DNA of 64,000 bases from Selenomonadales bacterium 4137-cl (GCA_032334055.1 JAUOZS010000001.1:1834501-1898500); one strand, 5' to 3'; shown: positions 52,169-61,787, counted from the first letter of the stretch. Numbers and translations are program-made. Notes: generated by a model not told the origin, from the sequence alone.

Positions 52169-53284
52169 ATGCAAATCAAGCGAACGATCGAAAAGGTTCC
52201 CGGCGGACTCATGGTTGTGCCCTTAATGTTCGGCGCCCTGATGAACACCATCGACCAGCTGCACGTCCCGTTCATAATGTCGTTCCTCAAATCCCTCGGC
52301 GTCGCCCCCGTCAAGCCCGGCGTATACGAATTCCTGCGGATCGGCGGCTTCACGGAATCATTGTTCAAAAACGGCGCCATGACCCTCATCGCCCTCTTCC
52401 TTTTCTGCTGCGGCAGCCAGATGAACCTGCGGGTCGGCGGCATAGCGCTGAAAAAAGGCGTCCTCCTCACCGCGTCCAAATACTTCACCGGCCTGATCGT
52501 AGGCGTCATCTGGGGCAAGCTCTCCGGCGACATGATGAACGGCTTCCTCGGCCTGTCCACCATGGCGATCATCGCCGCCATGACCAACGGCAACGGCGGC
52601 ATGTACGCCGCCCTCACCGGTCAGTACGGCAACCGCTCCGACGTCGGCGCCGTCGCGATCCTCTCCCTCAACGACGGCCCCTTCTTCACCCTGATGGCCC
52701 TCGGCATGCTCGGCGCCAACTTCCCGATCATCGCCTTCATCGCCGTCCTCCTGCCCATCGCCATCGGCATGGTCCTCGGCAACCTCGACCCCGAGATCCG
52801 CGCCTTCCTGAAACCGGGCGAATCCCTCCCCATCCCCTTCTTCGCGTTCGCGCTCGGCGCCGGCATGAACTTCGCCAACTTCTTCAACCCCAAAGTAGTC
52901 GTCGCCGGCGTCACGCTCGGACTCATGACAACCATCCTGACCGGCCTCACCGGCATCCTCGTCTTCATGCTCTTCCGTGAAAGAAGCCAGATCGCCCCCG
53001 TCGCCGAAGCCTCCACCGCCGGCAACGCCGCCGCCACCCCGGCCGCCATTGCCGCCGCCGCCGCCGTGGCCATGGGCGCCGGCATGATGTCCCCCGCCGA
53101 AGCCCAGTCGTACAAGAACCTCGTTGAAATCGCCACCGCTCAGGTATCCCTCTCCACACTGACCACCGCCATTCTCTGCCCCATCGCCGTAATCCTCATG
53201 GACAAATGGCAAAAGAGCCGCGGCATCGACGCCAAAATCGAATACCCCGAAAGCGCACAGCCGGCGGCAAGCCGCAAAGCCTAG
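52169..53284 (+). CDS. 2-keto-3-deoxygluconate (KdgT) family permease
   Basis: 371-aa membrane protein with about ten hydrophobic segments. It carries the KdgT-family marks MVVPLMFGALMNTIDQL, LFLFCCGSQMNLRVGG and TNGNGGMYAALTGQYG. The family takes up 2-keto-3-deoxygluconate by proton symport. An Ala/Pro-rich loop (about residues 277-310) is longer than usual. It follows larA by 17 bases with GAGGAG before the ATG, so the two form an operon. Confidence 0.9.
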   Translation: MQIKRTIEKVPGGLMVVPLMFGALMNTIDQLHVPFIMSFLKSLGVAPVKPGVYEFLRIGGFTESLFKNGAMTLIALFLFCCGSQMNLRVGGIALKKGVLLTASKYFTGLIVGVIWGKLSGDMMNGFLGLSTMAIIAAMTNGNGGMYAALTGQYGNRSDVGAVAILSLNDGPFFTLMALGMLGANFPIIAFIAVLLPIAIGMVLGNLDPEIRAFLKPGESLPIPFFAFALGAGMNFANFFNPKVVVAGVTLGLMTTILTGLTGILVFMLFRERSQIAPVAEASTAGNAAATPAAIAAAAAVAMGAGMMSPAEAQSYKNLVEIATAQVSLSTLTTAILCPIAVILMDKWQKSRGIDAKIEYPESAQPAASRKA

Positions 53285-53308
53285 TCCGTCAAACCCACCT
53301 CGCAAAAA

Positions 53309-53347
53309 TAACCGGCCGGAGCCCGCGCTCCGGCCGGTTATCTTTTT
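53309..53347. terminator. bidirectional terminator between kdgT and hydrogenase genes
   Basis: TAACCGGCCGGAGC, short loop, complement, then TCTTTTT; convergent genes on both sides. Confidence 0.85.
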
Positions 53348-53350
53348 GCC

Positions 53351-54754
53351 TCACGCCCCGGCGCCCTTCTCGCCGTCCGCGCCGCGCGCCAGCAAATGGG
53401 TAGCGCACGACATGCATGGATCGAACGAACGGATGATCCGGCCAGGCACCACATACCTTAGCTCAGGCGTCGGTATCGTCGCCCCCACCAGGGCGGATTC
53501 CACCGGCCCGCGGTTGCCGTACGCATCCTTGGGGGAAAAATTCCACACCGTCGGAGTAATGATATCATAACGCGCCACCTCTTCCCCCTGCACGCGGGCG
53601 CAGTGGAGCAGCGCCCCCCGCATCGCGTCGGTCGCGGCGACAGCCTGGGTGCGGACGATATCCTTCTTCCGGCAGATCGGCGCCTCGCCCGGTTCCAGCC
53701 TCCCCAGCCACTCCCCGGCCAACTCCGCGATCAGGTGCGCCTCCAGCGAACGGGCCACGATCCGGTCCATCGTCGACGTGCCGCCGTCATAAAAACCATT
53801 CATCAGCATGCGGGCCAGCGGCCCGCACTCATAGTGCCGCCCCCGGTACAACACCGCCTTCGTCCACGTATAGGCTCCCGGCTTGCGCGGCGCGGGCCTC
53901 GTCTCGCAGTCGTCCCCCTCATCCCGTTCGTACCAGGCGCGGGTTACGTCCTCCTCGATCAGATCGAATCGCGGCGCGCTCAAACCGCCCTCGTCGACGA
54001 CCCCGGGCCGCCACAGCATTGCGTCGTTCCTGGACCCGAACTTGAACAACCCAAAAGACAGGAACCGGCCGGGCGTCCTGCCGATATGGTAGTAATCGTC
54101 GTAGCAGCGGGCGATCAGGTCCGTGTCCGGAAGCAGGAACCGGCATATGAAATCCCGGATATCGCCGATAAGCGCCGCCGCCTGAGTGATCTTATCCACC
54201 GTCGGCGCGACCGCCACACCGCCGTGCACGAAACTGTGCTGGTGAGGCGCTTTGCCGCCGAACAGGGCAAGCACTTGATGGCTCTTCTCCGCCGCCTTCA
54301 CCGCCTCGACATAATGCCCCGCCAGCCGCCGGTTGTCAGCCTCGTCGAGCCGGCAGTCGCCGCAGTTCTGATTCAGGAACGGCGCCCCCGCCGGCATCAC
54401 GACGAAATCCGGCAGACTGAAAAAATAAAAATGCCGGATATGGTTCTGGAGAAAATCGGCCGCGAACATGATGTTGCGCATAAGCTGCGCGTTCTCGGCA
54501 ATAGCGTTGTCGTACAGGCAGTCCAGGAGATAGCTCGCCACCGCGCCGTGGGCCGTCGAACATATCCCGCACACCCGCTGGGTAAGGTAGACCGCGTCCG
54601 TCACGTGCCGCCCGCGCATGATATATTCGAAACCCCGGAACAAAGTGCCGCTCACGTCCGCCTCGACGATCAGCCCGTCGTCCACCGCCAGCTCCACGGT
54701 CAGCGGACCGCTCAGGCGGGTCACGGGGCTAAACAGAATCTCCCGCCGGCTCAT
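53351..54754 (-). CDS. [NiFe] hydrogenase large subunit
   Basis: 467-aa subunit holding the Ni-Fe site. The ligand cysteines are C62 and C65 in RVCGICSTAH and C447 and C450 in DPCMSCATH; the 14 residues after H453 should be removed by a maturation protease. Length is short compared with periplasmic group 1 enzymes. No hyp genes, protease or cytochrome b are adjacent, so maturation genes must lie elsewhere. Its ATG overlaps the stop of the small subunit (ATGA). No membrane anchor is visible. Confidence 0.92.
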   Translation of the reverse strand: MSRREILFSPVTRLSGPLTVELAVDDGLIVEADVSGTLFRGFEYIMRGRHVTDAVYLTQRVCGICSTAHGAVASYLLDCLYDNAIAENAQLMRNIMFAADFLQNHIRHFYFFSLPDFVVMPAGAPFLNQNCGDCRLDEADNRRLAGHYVEAVKAAEKSHQVLALFGGKAPHQHSFVHGGVAVAPTVDKITQAAALIGDIRDFICRFLLPDTDLIARCYDDYYHIGRTPGRFLSFGLFKFGSRNDAMLWRPGVVDEGGLSAPRFDLIEEDVTRAWYERDEGDDCETRPAPRKPGAYTWTKAVLYRGRHYECGPLARMLMNGFYDGGTSTMDRIVARSLEAHLIAELAGEWLGRLEPGEAPICRKKDIVRTQAVAATDAMRGALLHCARVQGEEVARYDIITPTVWNFSPKDAYGNRGPVESALVGATIPTPELRYVVPGRIIRSFDPCMSCATHLLARGADGEKGAGA

Positions 54755-55629
54755 CGCTCTGCCCCCTTTACCGCCGCCGGAGGCTCATCGCCCGCGGCGG
54801 CACCTACCTTGTTCTTTTCCGGCAACGGCGTGAAAAAGGGCGACGAACCATCCGGAAAATCGGGGTTGGTGCAGCCGATACAGGGCGTGTTCGCCTTTAC
54901 CGGCCAGCTCACGTGGTTGATCCACTGCCGGTACGGACAGTCTGCGCCTGTGCGCGGCCCCGCACACCCCAAAGAAAACATGCACTCTTTGTCGCCCAGC
55001 TTCTCCGCGAATTCCTTTTGATCGAAATATGACCGGCGCTGGCAGTGGCGGTGAACGGTGGCGCCGTAAAACAGCCGCGGACGGCCGAATTCATCCAGCT
55101 CCGGCTCCCCGTAAAGCAGCAGATGAGCCAGCGTCCCCACCAGCCAGTCGGGGTTCACCGGGCACCCGCTCACGTTGATCACCGGCCGCCCAAGCACCTG
55201 GCTAACCCCCACCGCGCCCGTCGGATTGGGTGCGGCTGCCGAAGCTCCACCGAAACTCGCGCACGTCCCCGCCGCTACCACATACCGGGCGGCCTTCCCC
55301 AGCCGCCGCACCGCCTCCAGCGCCGTCACCGGCCCCCTCCTCGTCACGGCTATCACGCTGTAAAGCCCCCCGTCCGCCGTCGGCACCGCGCCCTCGACCA
55401 CCAGCGTGAACCGCCCGCGGTAGCGCGTGATCGCCGCCTCCAGCAGCGCCAGGGCATCCTCGCCCTGAGCCGCCATAAAGGTATTGCTGTACAGCAGCTC
55501 GATCATATCGGTGAAAACCCGGTTAAGATAAGGACTGGTCGTATTCATGAACGCGATATTGTTGTCCCCGCTGTCGCTCGTCTCCAGCCACACCACGGGA
55601 AGCCTGCCGGTTAACGCACAATCGTCCAT
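54751..55629 (-). CDS. [NiFe] hydrogenase small subunit lacking N-terminal proximal-cluster cysteines
   Basis: 292-aa electron-transfer subunit. Medial and distal cluster ligands are present (HRHCQRRSYF, KECMFSLGCAGPRTGADC, TPCIGCTNPDFPDG) as are two proximal-cluster cysteines (GTCASFGG, SGCPVNPDW). At the place where hydrogenases have CxxC or CSGN/D after WL, the sequence is WLETSDSGDNNIAF, with no cysteine. The DNA is clear on this. No Tat signal precedes it, so it is cytosolic. ATG at 55629 is chosen; ATG at 55653 is possible but weakly supported. Confidence 0.88.
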   Translation of the reverse strand: MDDCALTGRLPVVWLETSDSGDNNIAFMNTTSPYLNRVFTDMIELLYSNTFMAAQGEDALALLEAAITRYRGRFTLVVEGAVPTADGGLYSVIAVTRRGPVTALEAVRRLGKAARYVVAAGTCASFGGASAAAPNPTGAVGVSQVLGRPVINVSGCPVNPDWLVGTLAHLLLYGEPELDEFGRPRLFYGATVHRHCQRRSYFDQKEFAEKLGDKECMFSLGCAGPRTGADCPYRQWINHVSWPVKANTPCIGCTNPDFPDGSSPFFTPLPEKNKVGAAAGDEPPAAVKGAER

Positions 55630-55814
55630 CTTCGTTCGCCTCGTTTCCCGCATTTATATCCATCATATGCAGCGGCCGCCGGTTTAGTTTTCCCGCCGGC
55701 ACCCCGCGGCGGTGAGGCAGGAATTCCCGGCGAATTATCGAAGTGGTTGGTAAAGACTGCCACTCTGGCGGGAAACCCGGCCACCCGGCCGGGCACGCGA
55801 ACGGGGGGAAGCTT

Positions 55815-56858
55815 ATGAGCGAAATCCTCTTCCAGCCAATAACCGTAAACCGCACGGTGATCGTCAACCGACTCGCCTTCGCCGCCGCCAAGGACTATCT
55901 CGACGGCGACACCGTCCGCCGGCAGGCGAGATACGCCACGGTCGCCGCCGGCGGAACCGGCCTCATCATCGCCGGCGCCGCCGACCTCGGCAACCGGGAC
56001 GGCTGGCGGGCCGTCGTCGGCGCCGTGCACGCCAACGGCGGCAAAATCATGCCCCAGCTCGCCCCTCTTCCCAGTGACGTTAGTGCCGAACAGCCGAGCC
56101 GACTGAGCGGCGGAGAAATCGCCGCCATGATCTGCCAATACGCCGACCAAGCCGCCGCCGCCAAAGCGCTCGGCGCCGACGGCGTCGAAATCCACGCCGC
56201 CCATAATTCGCACTGCGCCCGGTTCCTGTCGCCGCTCACCAACACCCGCCGCGACGAATGGGGCGGCAGCCTGGAAAACCGCCTCCGCCTCCACAGGGAA
56301 ATCTATACCGCCGTCAGGAAAAAAGTCGGCGACGAGTTTCCCGTCATCATCAAGCTGGGGATCGAAGACGCCCAGCCGGGTGGCCTGAAGTTCGCCGAGG
56401 GCAGGCAGGCGGCGGCCATCCTGGCGACTCACGGCTACGACGCCATCGAAGTCAGCCTCGGCCTCCGGGACCACCATACTGCTCCGCCCTTCCCGGCGAC
56501 ACCGCCGCAAAGCTTCATCATAAAATCCCACGGCGAAGCCCGCCTGCGCGAATGGAGCAAAGACATCAAGGCGCTGGTCAAAAAGCCGCTCATCCTCACC
56601 GGCGGCATCACCAGCCCCGTGGTCGCAGCCCGCCTCGTCGCCGACGGCTATGCCGACATCGTCGGCATGTGCCGCGCCGTCATCAGCGAACCGCGACTCG
56701 TCGCGCGCTGGCATGACGGCGACCTCTCCCCCGCGCCCTGCAACTCCTGCAACAAGTGCGTCACCGAGCTTTACGCCAAAGGCCTGCCGCTCGAATGCCA
56801 CACCGCGAAAAAGTCCCTTGCCGAACTTCTCTTCACGCCCCCGCCGCCCTGCGGATGA
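55815..56858 (+). CDS. old yellow enzyme family FMN oxidoreductase (second copy)
   Basis: 347-aa TIM-barrel flavoprotein. It has GVEIHAAHNSHCARFLSPLTNTRRDEWGGSLENR at the active site, where the usual HGAHGYL reads HAAHNSH, then VIIKLG and GYADIVGMCRAVISEP. The C-terminal cysteines CNSCNKCV resemble the 4Fe-4S motif of dienoyl-CoA-type members, but the flavodoxin and NADPH domains are absent. ATG at 55815 follows GGGGGGAAGC. The convergent hydrogenase operon on the other strand gives no clear link. Confidence 0.87.
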   Translation: MSEILFQPITVNRTVIVNRLAFAAAKDYLDGDTVRRQARYATVAAGGTGLIIAGAADLGNRDGWRAVVGAVHANGGKIMPQLAPLPSDVSAEQPSRLSGGEIAAMICQYADQAAAAKALGADGVEIHAAHNSHCARFLSPLTNTRRDEWGGSLENRLRLHREIYTAVRKKVGDEFPVIIKLGIEDAQPGGLKFAEGRQAAAILATHGYDAIEVSLGLRDHHTAPPFPATPPQSFIIKSHGEARLREWSKDIKALVKKPLILTGGITSPVVAARLVADGYADIVGMCRAVISEPRLVARWHDGDLSPAPCNSCNKCVTELYAKGLPLECHTAKKSLAELLFTPPPPCG

Positions 56859-56866
56859 GGGGTAAA

Positions 56867-56910
56867 GCGCAAAAACCGGCCGGAGATAACTCTCCGGCCG
56901 GTTTTTGCGC
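56867..56910. terminator. terminator of the second old-yellow-enzyme gene
   Basis: A 20-bp perfect inverted repeat (GCGCAAAAACCGGCCGGAGA) around a four-base loop. Confidence 0.9.
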
Positions 56911-56999
56911 CCGCCTTCCGGGCCATAATAATAATCTCCTTTGGGAAAAATTTCAGCAAGATTATTAATCGGCGAACAACGCCTCTGAAGGACATTGCT

Positions 57000-58642
57000 A
57001 TGGGCAACTTAGACGGAAATGCCATCCGCGTGAAGCTCCAAGAGTTAAAAAAGTTAATCGCCGGCGCGGACGATGTAAGCCAGGACATTGAGACCATCGC
57101 CAGAACGCTCAGGGAACAGTATATCGAAAGCGAGATCTATCCTCTGTCGCCTGTCCTGAGCGATAACCTCGCAAACCTGCGCAAAATATTCTCCGGCAGC
57201 GATGACATCCGCTTCCGCGAGCTCTGGGCCGTCCCCCTGCAGCTAAGGCGACGTTGATATTTCTGGACGGCATGGTCGACGAGGCGGCGATCAACGAACA
57301 TATCATCGAGAAACTCACACAGCCGCAGGCCGTCCGGTCTTCCGCTCCGCAGCCGCTCAGCCTGGCCGACACCGTGCGGCACACCGTCATCACCGCGGCG
57401 TTAACCACCGAGGAAACCGAGATGGAGCCGATCGTAAATCGGATTCTTTCCGGGGACGCTGCCCTGTTCATCGATACTCTCCCCGCAGCGATCGTCGTCG
57501 CCACCCGTAAGCTCGAAACGCGCGCGATCACCGAACCGGAAACGGAGGCCGAACTGCAAGGCCCCCGCGACGGCTTCACGGAAGAGCTCCGCGTCAATAT
57601 AACGCTGATCCGTCGCCGGATCAAAAATCCCAACCTCGTCGTCACTAGACGGACCGTCGGCATCCGCAGCCGAACGGATGTCGCCATCGTCTATTTCCGC
57701 GGCATCGCCGCTTTCAAACTCGTCCGCGAGGTCGAAAAACGCCTTGAAAAAATAACGGTCGATATCCCCGCGCCGTCCGGAATACACAGTCTGTTCGAAG
57801 ACTCCCCCTTCTCGATCTTTCCCACAATGATGAGCACCGAACGCCCCGACAAACTCACGGCCGCACTGGCCGAAGGAAAAATCGGCATAATGTTCGACGG
57901 TACGCCGTTCTGTTGCGTAGCCCCCACCACGTTCGTTGACTTTTTCAAGTCAGGCGACGACTACTACGAGAAATGGCTGCCCGCCGCCCCGATCAGGTTT
58001 ACCCGCTATATATCCGCCTTTTTTGCGCTGACCATGCCCGCCCTCTATGTCGCCATAACCAGCTTCCACCCCGGCCTCCTCCCCATGCCGCTGACCCTGA
58101 CAGTCGGCACATCGCGCGAAGGGGTACCCTTTCCCACCTTCATCGAAGCGTTCATCATGGAGGGTTTGCTTGAGATCATGCAGGAAGCTGGCATCAGGCT
58201 GCCCAAGCTGATCGGTCCGGCGGTGAGCATCGTCGGCGGCCTGGTCATCGGCGAGGCGGCAGTGCGGGCGGGACTTGTCAGCCCGCCGCTCGTCATCGTC
58301 ACCTCCTTCACCGCCATCGCCACCTTCAGCATCTCTAGCTACCGGATGGGCCTTCCTTTAAGGTTGCTCAGGGTTCCGCTGATGATCCTCGCCGCCGCCC
58401 TCGGCATGTTCGGCGTGATGTGGGGCCTGATAGCCATCGCCATCCATCTCAGCAGCCTCGAAAGCTTCGGCGAGCCCTACCTGGCGCCGCTCACCCCCAG
58501 GTCCAGCGCGAACCTCAGCGACCTCAAAGACACCGTCGCCATGCTGCCCGCCACCCGGATGACCGAACGCCCCGCTTACCTCGAACCCCAGGACGCCGTG
58601 CGTATTAAAGAGGAAAAAAGTGGACGCGATGATGAGGACTAG
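57000..58642 (+). pseudogene. GerA-family spore germination receptor subunit A, frameshifted
   Basis: Two frames join to one GerA protein. The first, from ATG 57000 behind AAGGA, gives the N-terminal region ending ...DDIRFRELWAVP; the second, from about 57240, resumes with AAKATLIFLDGMVDEAAINEH and runs to 58642. The break is at a run of five C (57231-57235); one more C would restore ...VPPAAKATL. The rest is normal: cytoplasmic domain, then four to five membrane segments (ISAFFALTMPALYVAITSF, IGPAVSIVGGLVIGEAAV, SFTAIATFSISSYRMG). Cause may be a sequencing error or true inactivation of the receptor. Confidence 0.85.
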
Positions 58643-59714
58643 GTGGGTCTCCCCGCTGCAATTCATGGTGATAGCGGTCAACGCCATGTTCGGCACCAGT
58701 TTGCTCGTGCTCCCCCGACGGGTCGCCGACAGTGCGCACCAGGACATGTGGCTGGCGGTTCTGCTGGCAAGCGTGTTTATCGCCGTATCCTTCCGGATCG
58801 CCGCCGCCCTGGCCGCCCGCTTCCCCGACCTGACCGCCATCGAATACCACCGGATCCTGCTGGGAAAGTTTTGGGGCAACGTCTTGAACGTCGCTATGCT
58901 GGCCCTGATGCTCGCCGTCATCGCGCAGACGATCAGGATTTCGCGGATCGCCGTGAAGATTTTTCTGCTGGACATGACCCCGTCCCAGGTAATCGTCCTC
59001 GCCTTTCTGCTGCTCGCCGTGTACGCAGCCCAGAGTGGGCTCGGCCCCGTCATCCGGGTGCAGCAGCTCCTGCTCCTCTTCGCGCACTCGGCCTTCGTCG
59101 CCCTGGTGCTCCTCGGCCTGCTGGAAATCGAAACCGAGCATTACACGCCGCTGCTAGCCGAAGGCGTCATGCCGGTGCTGAAAGGCAGCCTGTCCTGTTG
59201 GACAGCTTACAGCGGGCCGGAGCTGATAATAGGGCTACTCTATCCATTCCTCGTCCGCCGGGGAAGCCTCGTCCGCTTCGGCCTGGCCGGCATCGGGGCG
59301 GTAACCATCTTATTCGTACTCATATCGGGAATCACGCTGGGGATTTTGGGACCGGAAGAGACCTCCCACCTGCTGGTCCCAACGATCATGGCCTACCGGG
59401 CGATCGAAATCCCCGACACCTTCATCGAACGGATCGACGGCTATCTGATGATTGTCTGGATCGCCGTCAGCTTCACGGCCCTGGTCAACTGGCTGTATTT
59501 CACCGGCTTTGCCGCCGCCCGCCTGATGAGGCTGGAAAACGCCCGCCCGGTGATGGCCCTGCTTGTTCCCGTGATCGCTTACCTCGTCACCGTGCCGCCG
59601 GACTTTTACTCGGTCGTCATCGTCAGCAAATGGATAAATTACGCCGGCCTGGCATGGGGTCTGGGCGTCCTGCCGCTCTTACTGGCGCTGGCCTGGCGGC
59701 GGAAAGAGGGGTGA
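58620..59714 (+). CDS. GerB-family spore germination permease (GerKB-like)
   Basis: 364-aa membrane protein with about ten segments, of the endospore amino-acid permease family (APC-like). It is the B subunit of the germinant receptor. GTG at 58620 behind GAGGAAAAAA overlaps the end of the A-subunit gene by 23 bases, the usual ger operon coupling. The sequence PDTFIERIDGYLMIVWIAVSFTALVNWLYF near the C-terminus is characteristic. Confidence 0.92.
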   Translation: MDAMMRTRWVSPLQFMVIAVNAMFGTSLLVLPRRVADSAHQDMWLAVLLASVFIAVSFRIAAALAARFPDLTAIEYHRILLGKFWGNVLNVAMLALMLAVIAQTIRISRIAVKIFLLDMTPSQVIVLAFLLLAVYAAQSGLGPVIRVQQLLLLFAHSAFVALVLLGLLEIETEHYTPLLAEGVMPVLKGSLSCWTAYSGPELIIGLLYPFLVRRGSLVRFGLAGIGAVTILFVLISGITLGILGPEETSHLLVPTIMAYRAIEIPDTFIERIDGYLMIVWIAVSFTALVNWLYFTGFAAARLMRLENARPVMALLVPVIAYLVTVPPDFYSVVIVSKWINYAGLAWGLGVLPLLLALAWRRKEG

Positions 59715-59718
59715 CGCG

Positions 59719-60909
59719 GTGCGGAAAACATTAAGGCGATTGCTGCTGGCCGCCGCGCTGCTGATAATTATCCTGCCACTCGGCGGCTGCTGGGACCGCA
59801 AGGAGATCGAAAACCGCGGCTACGTGCTTGGCGTCGCCATCGACCACGCACCCGCCGGCGAAGGGACCGGCAAAAAAGAATTCCTGGCTGCGCCACAGGG
59901 GGCGGGACGGCGGAAGTACCGTGTGACCATGGAACTACCCAAATTTAGGAAGGAAGCTAGCAAAGAAATTTCCAGTTCCCAACAGCACCTCCTCTGGTCG
60001 GCCGAGGGTGAGTCCATGCTCGCCGTCGCCCGCGCCATCAACGCCAGGGTCTACTTCGGCATGTTTTTCGAGGATATCCAGATCATGATATTCAGCGAGG
60101 CGGTGGCCAGGGAAGGCATCGGCGGCATCCTCGACTTCTGGCTGCGCGACGCCGAGATCCGCCGCAAGGTCAAGCTGCTCGTCGCGCCCGGCCACGCCGA
60201 AGACGTCCTCAAGGCCAACTTCCAGGTCGACGAGGTGAACAGCGTCTTCATCGCCAAGCTGCCGAAAAACGCCGACCGGTCGCCATACTTCCCGAGCAAG
60301 GCGACCGTCGGCGAAATATCGGAAGCGATCAGAGCCAAACGCTCCTTCGTCCTGCCGTTTGTCCTGGTGGAAGGCAAGGAGGTGAAGCTGGCGAAAGCGG
60401 CGGTGTTCGACAAGCGGCAGCGGATGATCGGCGAGCTGGACGAATTCGAAGTATATGGCGGGAAACTGATCAGGCGCGAACTCAAGCAGGGCGTGGTCGT
60501 CGTCGCCAATCCGGCCGCCCCCGGGAAAATCGCCGCTTTCGAACTGTACGAGGCCGACACCAAAGTCACCCCCCACCTGGAAGACGGTAAGCTGCGCTTT
60601 TCGCTGGAAGCAAAGTTTATCGGCACGATCGGAGAAAATCAAGTAACCGGGCAGGACGCCCTCGACCCTGAATTCACCACCGCGATGGAACAGGCTGTGG
60701 CGACCGAATACACGCAGATTGCGCGAAAGAGCTACGACAGGCAGCAGGCCCTTAAAGTAGAGATATTTGGTTTGGGCAAGCTGGTCTACAACCGCTACCC
60801 ACAATACTGGAAAAGCGTCAAGGACCGCTGGGAAGAGGAAGTTTTCCCCTCCACCCCGATCGACATCAAGATTGCGGTAAGTGTGCGAAGACCCGTTCTG
60901 AAGCGCTGA
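59719..60909 (+). CDS. GerC-family spore germination lipoprotein
   Basis: 396-aa Ger(x)C family protein. The signal peptide ends in the lipobox LGGC (Cys about residue 24), followed by WDRKEIENRGYVLGVAIDHA, the family signature. It would be lipid-anchored to the inner spore membrane as the C subunit of the receptor. GTG at 59719 has GGGGTGACGCG upstream and is four bases after the GerB stop. The 30-40 residue insert after AIDHA is a little longer than usual. Confidence 0.93.
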   Translation: MRKTLRRLLLAAALLIIILPLGGCWDRKEIENRGYVLGVAIDHAPAGEGTGKKEFLAAPQGAGRRKYRVTMELPKFRKEASKEISSSQQHLLWSAEGESMLAVARAINARVYFGMFFEDIQIMIFSEAVAREGIGGILDFWLRDAEIRRKVKLLVAPGHAEDVLKANFQVDEVNSVFIAKLPKNADRSPYFPSKATVGEISEAIRAKRSFVLPFVLVEGKEVKLAKAAVFDKRQRMIGELDEFEVYGGKLIRRELKQGVVVVANPAAPGKIAAFELYEADTKVTPHLEDGKLRFSLEAKFIGTIGENQVTGQDALDPEFTTAMEQAVATEYTQIARKSYDRQQALKVEIFGLGKLVYNRYPQYWKSVKDRWEEEVFPSTPIDIKIAVSVRRPVLKR

Positions 60910-60911
60910 CG

Positions 60912-61115
60912 CTAACTCATGATCAGGATGCCGACCCCCGCCACTATGTAGCACCAGCCGGCAATGCGGGCCACCTTCGCGCCTCTGAGGCAATTCTGTT
61001 GCGTCGCCTGCCTCACGTTGATCAACAAGGAATAAACGCCGACAAGGATGACCATTATGGCAAACGAAGAATCGAACGGGTTCGTCAACAGGTTGAACAC
61101 TGATTGATCGCCCAT
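60912..61115 (-). CDS. CLC_0170-like small membrane protein
   Basis: 67-aa protein with two hydrophobic segments (SFAIMVILVGVYSLLINV and VARIAGWCYIVAGVGILI). This size and layout match the CLC_0170 family, small membrane proteins often found with ger operons in clostridia. ATG at 61115 has GAGGAG five bases upstream; a longer frame to 61184 lacks a ribosome site. It is convergent with gerC, with only two bases between the stops. Confidence 0.65.
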   Translation of the reverse strand: MGDQSVFNLLTNPFDSSFAIMVILVGVYSLLINVRQATQQNCLRGAKVARIAGWCYIVAGVGILIMS

Positions 61116-61364
61116 CATTATCTCCTCGACTAATACACGCAGCTGACCGCAAACTGCGACCAGATCATTTGTAATATTATCCATACTGTTGGGATTAATT
61201 CATACTCTTGCCCCAAGCAGTTTCCCCTTGGCGCATAGCACTTGCTCGCCTTGACGGACTGCCCACCTCTTTATAGATCTCAGAAATTCCCCTATTCGCT
61301 CCTGATCAATAAAAATAATCTTTCTCTTGCACGAATTATTCTTTATAATATTTGACATATGATC

Positions 61365-61408
61365 GAGACATAAAAAGACCGGAGAATACTCCGGTCTTTT
61401 TATGTCTC
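61365..61408 (-). terminator. terminator of DUF378 gene
   Basis: A 20-bp perfect stem (GAGACATAAAAAGACCGGAG) with a four-base loop, just after the stop. Confidence 0.85.
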
Positions 61409-61411
61409 ATC

Positions 61412-61606
61412 TTAGCCCCTGCCGCGTTCGCGGAAGAGCAGCGACAGCGACCACAGACCACCGAGGCCGACCGCGGTGTAAACAACCCGACTCATGAATG
61501 AACCCTGGCCGCCGAAAATGGCGGCGACAAGATCAAACTGCAGCAACCCTACCAGCAGCCAGTTCAGCGCTCCCGCGATAACCAACAGCAACGCTATTCT
61601 ATCCAA
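61412..61606 (-). CDS. DUF378 family membrane protein
   Basis: 64-aa protein with two membrane helices and the family pattern ALNWLLVGLLQFDLVAAIFG...VVYTAVGLGGLWSL. Function unknown. TTG at 61606 follows AGGAGG at eight bases. It has its own terminator. Confidence 0.9.
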   Translation of the reverse strand: MDRIALLLVIAGALNWLLVGLLQFDLVAAIFGGQGSFMSRVVYTAVGLGGLWSLSLLFRERGRG

Positions 61607-61702
61607 GAATTAGACCTCCTTTATGTTATATTCCAAACGCAGTTTTATTATGCCCAAGGCTTGTGGCAATTAGTACATGTACCGCAAGCCCCTTTCGGAT
61701 GC

Positions 61703-61708
61703 TATAAT
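61703..61708 (+). promoter_or_regulatory. -10 element upstream of the membrane-protein/FtsH-like pair
   Basis: TATAAT at 61703-61708 without a good -35. Just upstream (about 61660-61690) GGCTTG...CAAGCC with the inner palindrome GTACATGTAC could be a regulator site. Confidence 0.55.
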
Positions 61709-61787
61709 GTTATGTAAAGTAAATGCGTGTAAACGCTGCCTGTGGCAAGCAACATGAATATTGGAAATACTCAAGGGAGGGAGCGCC

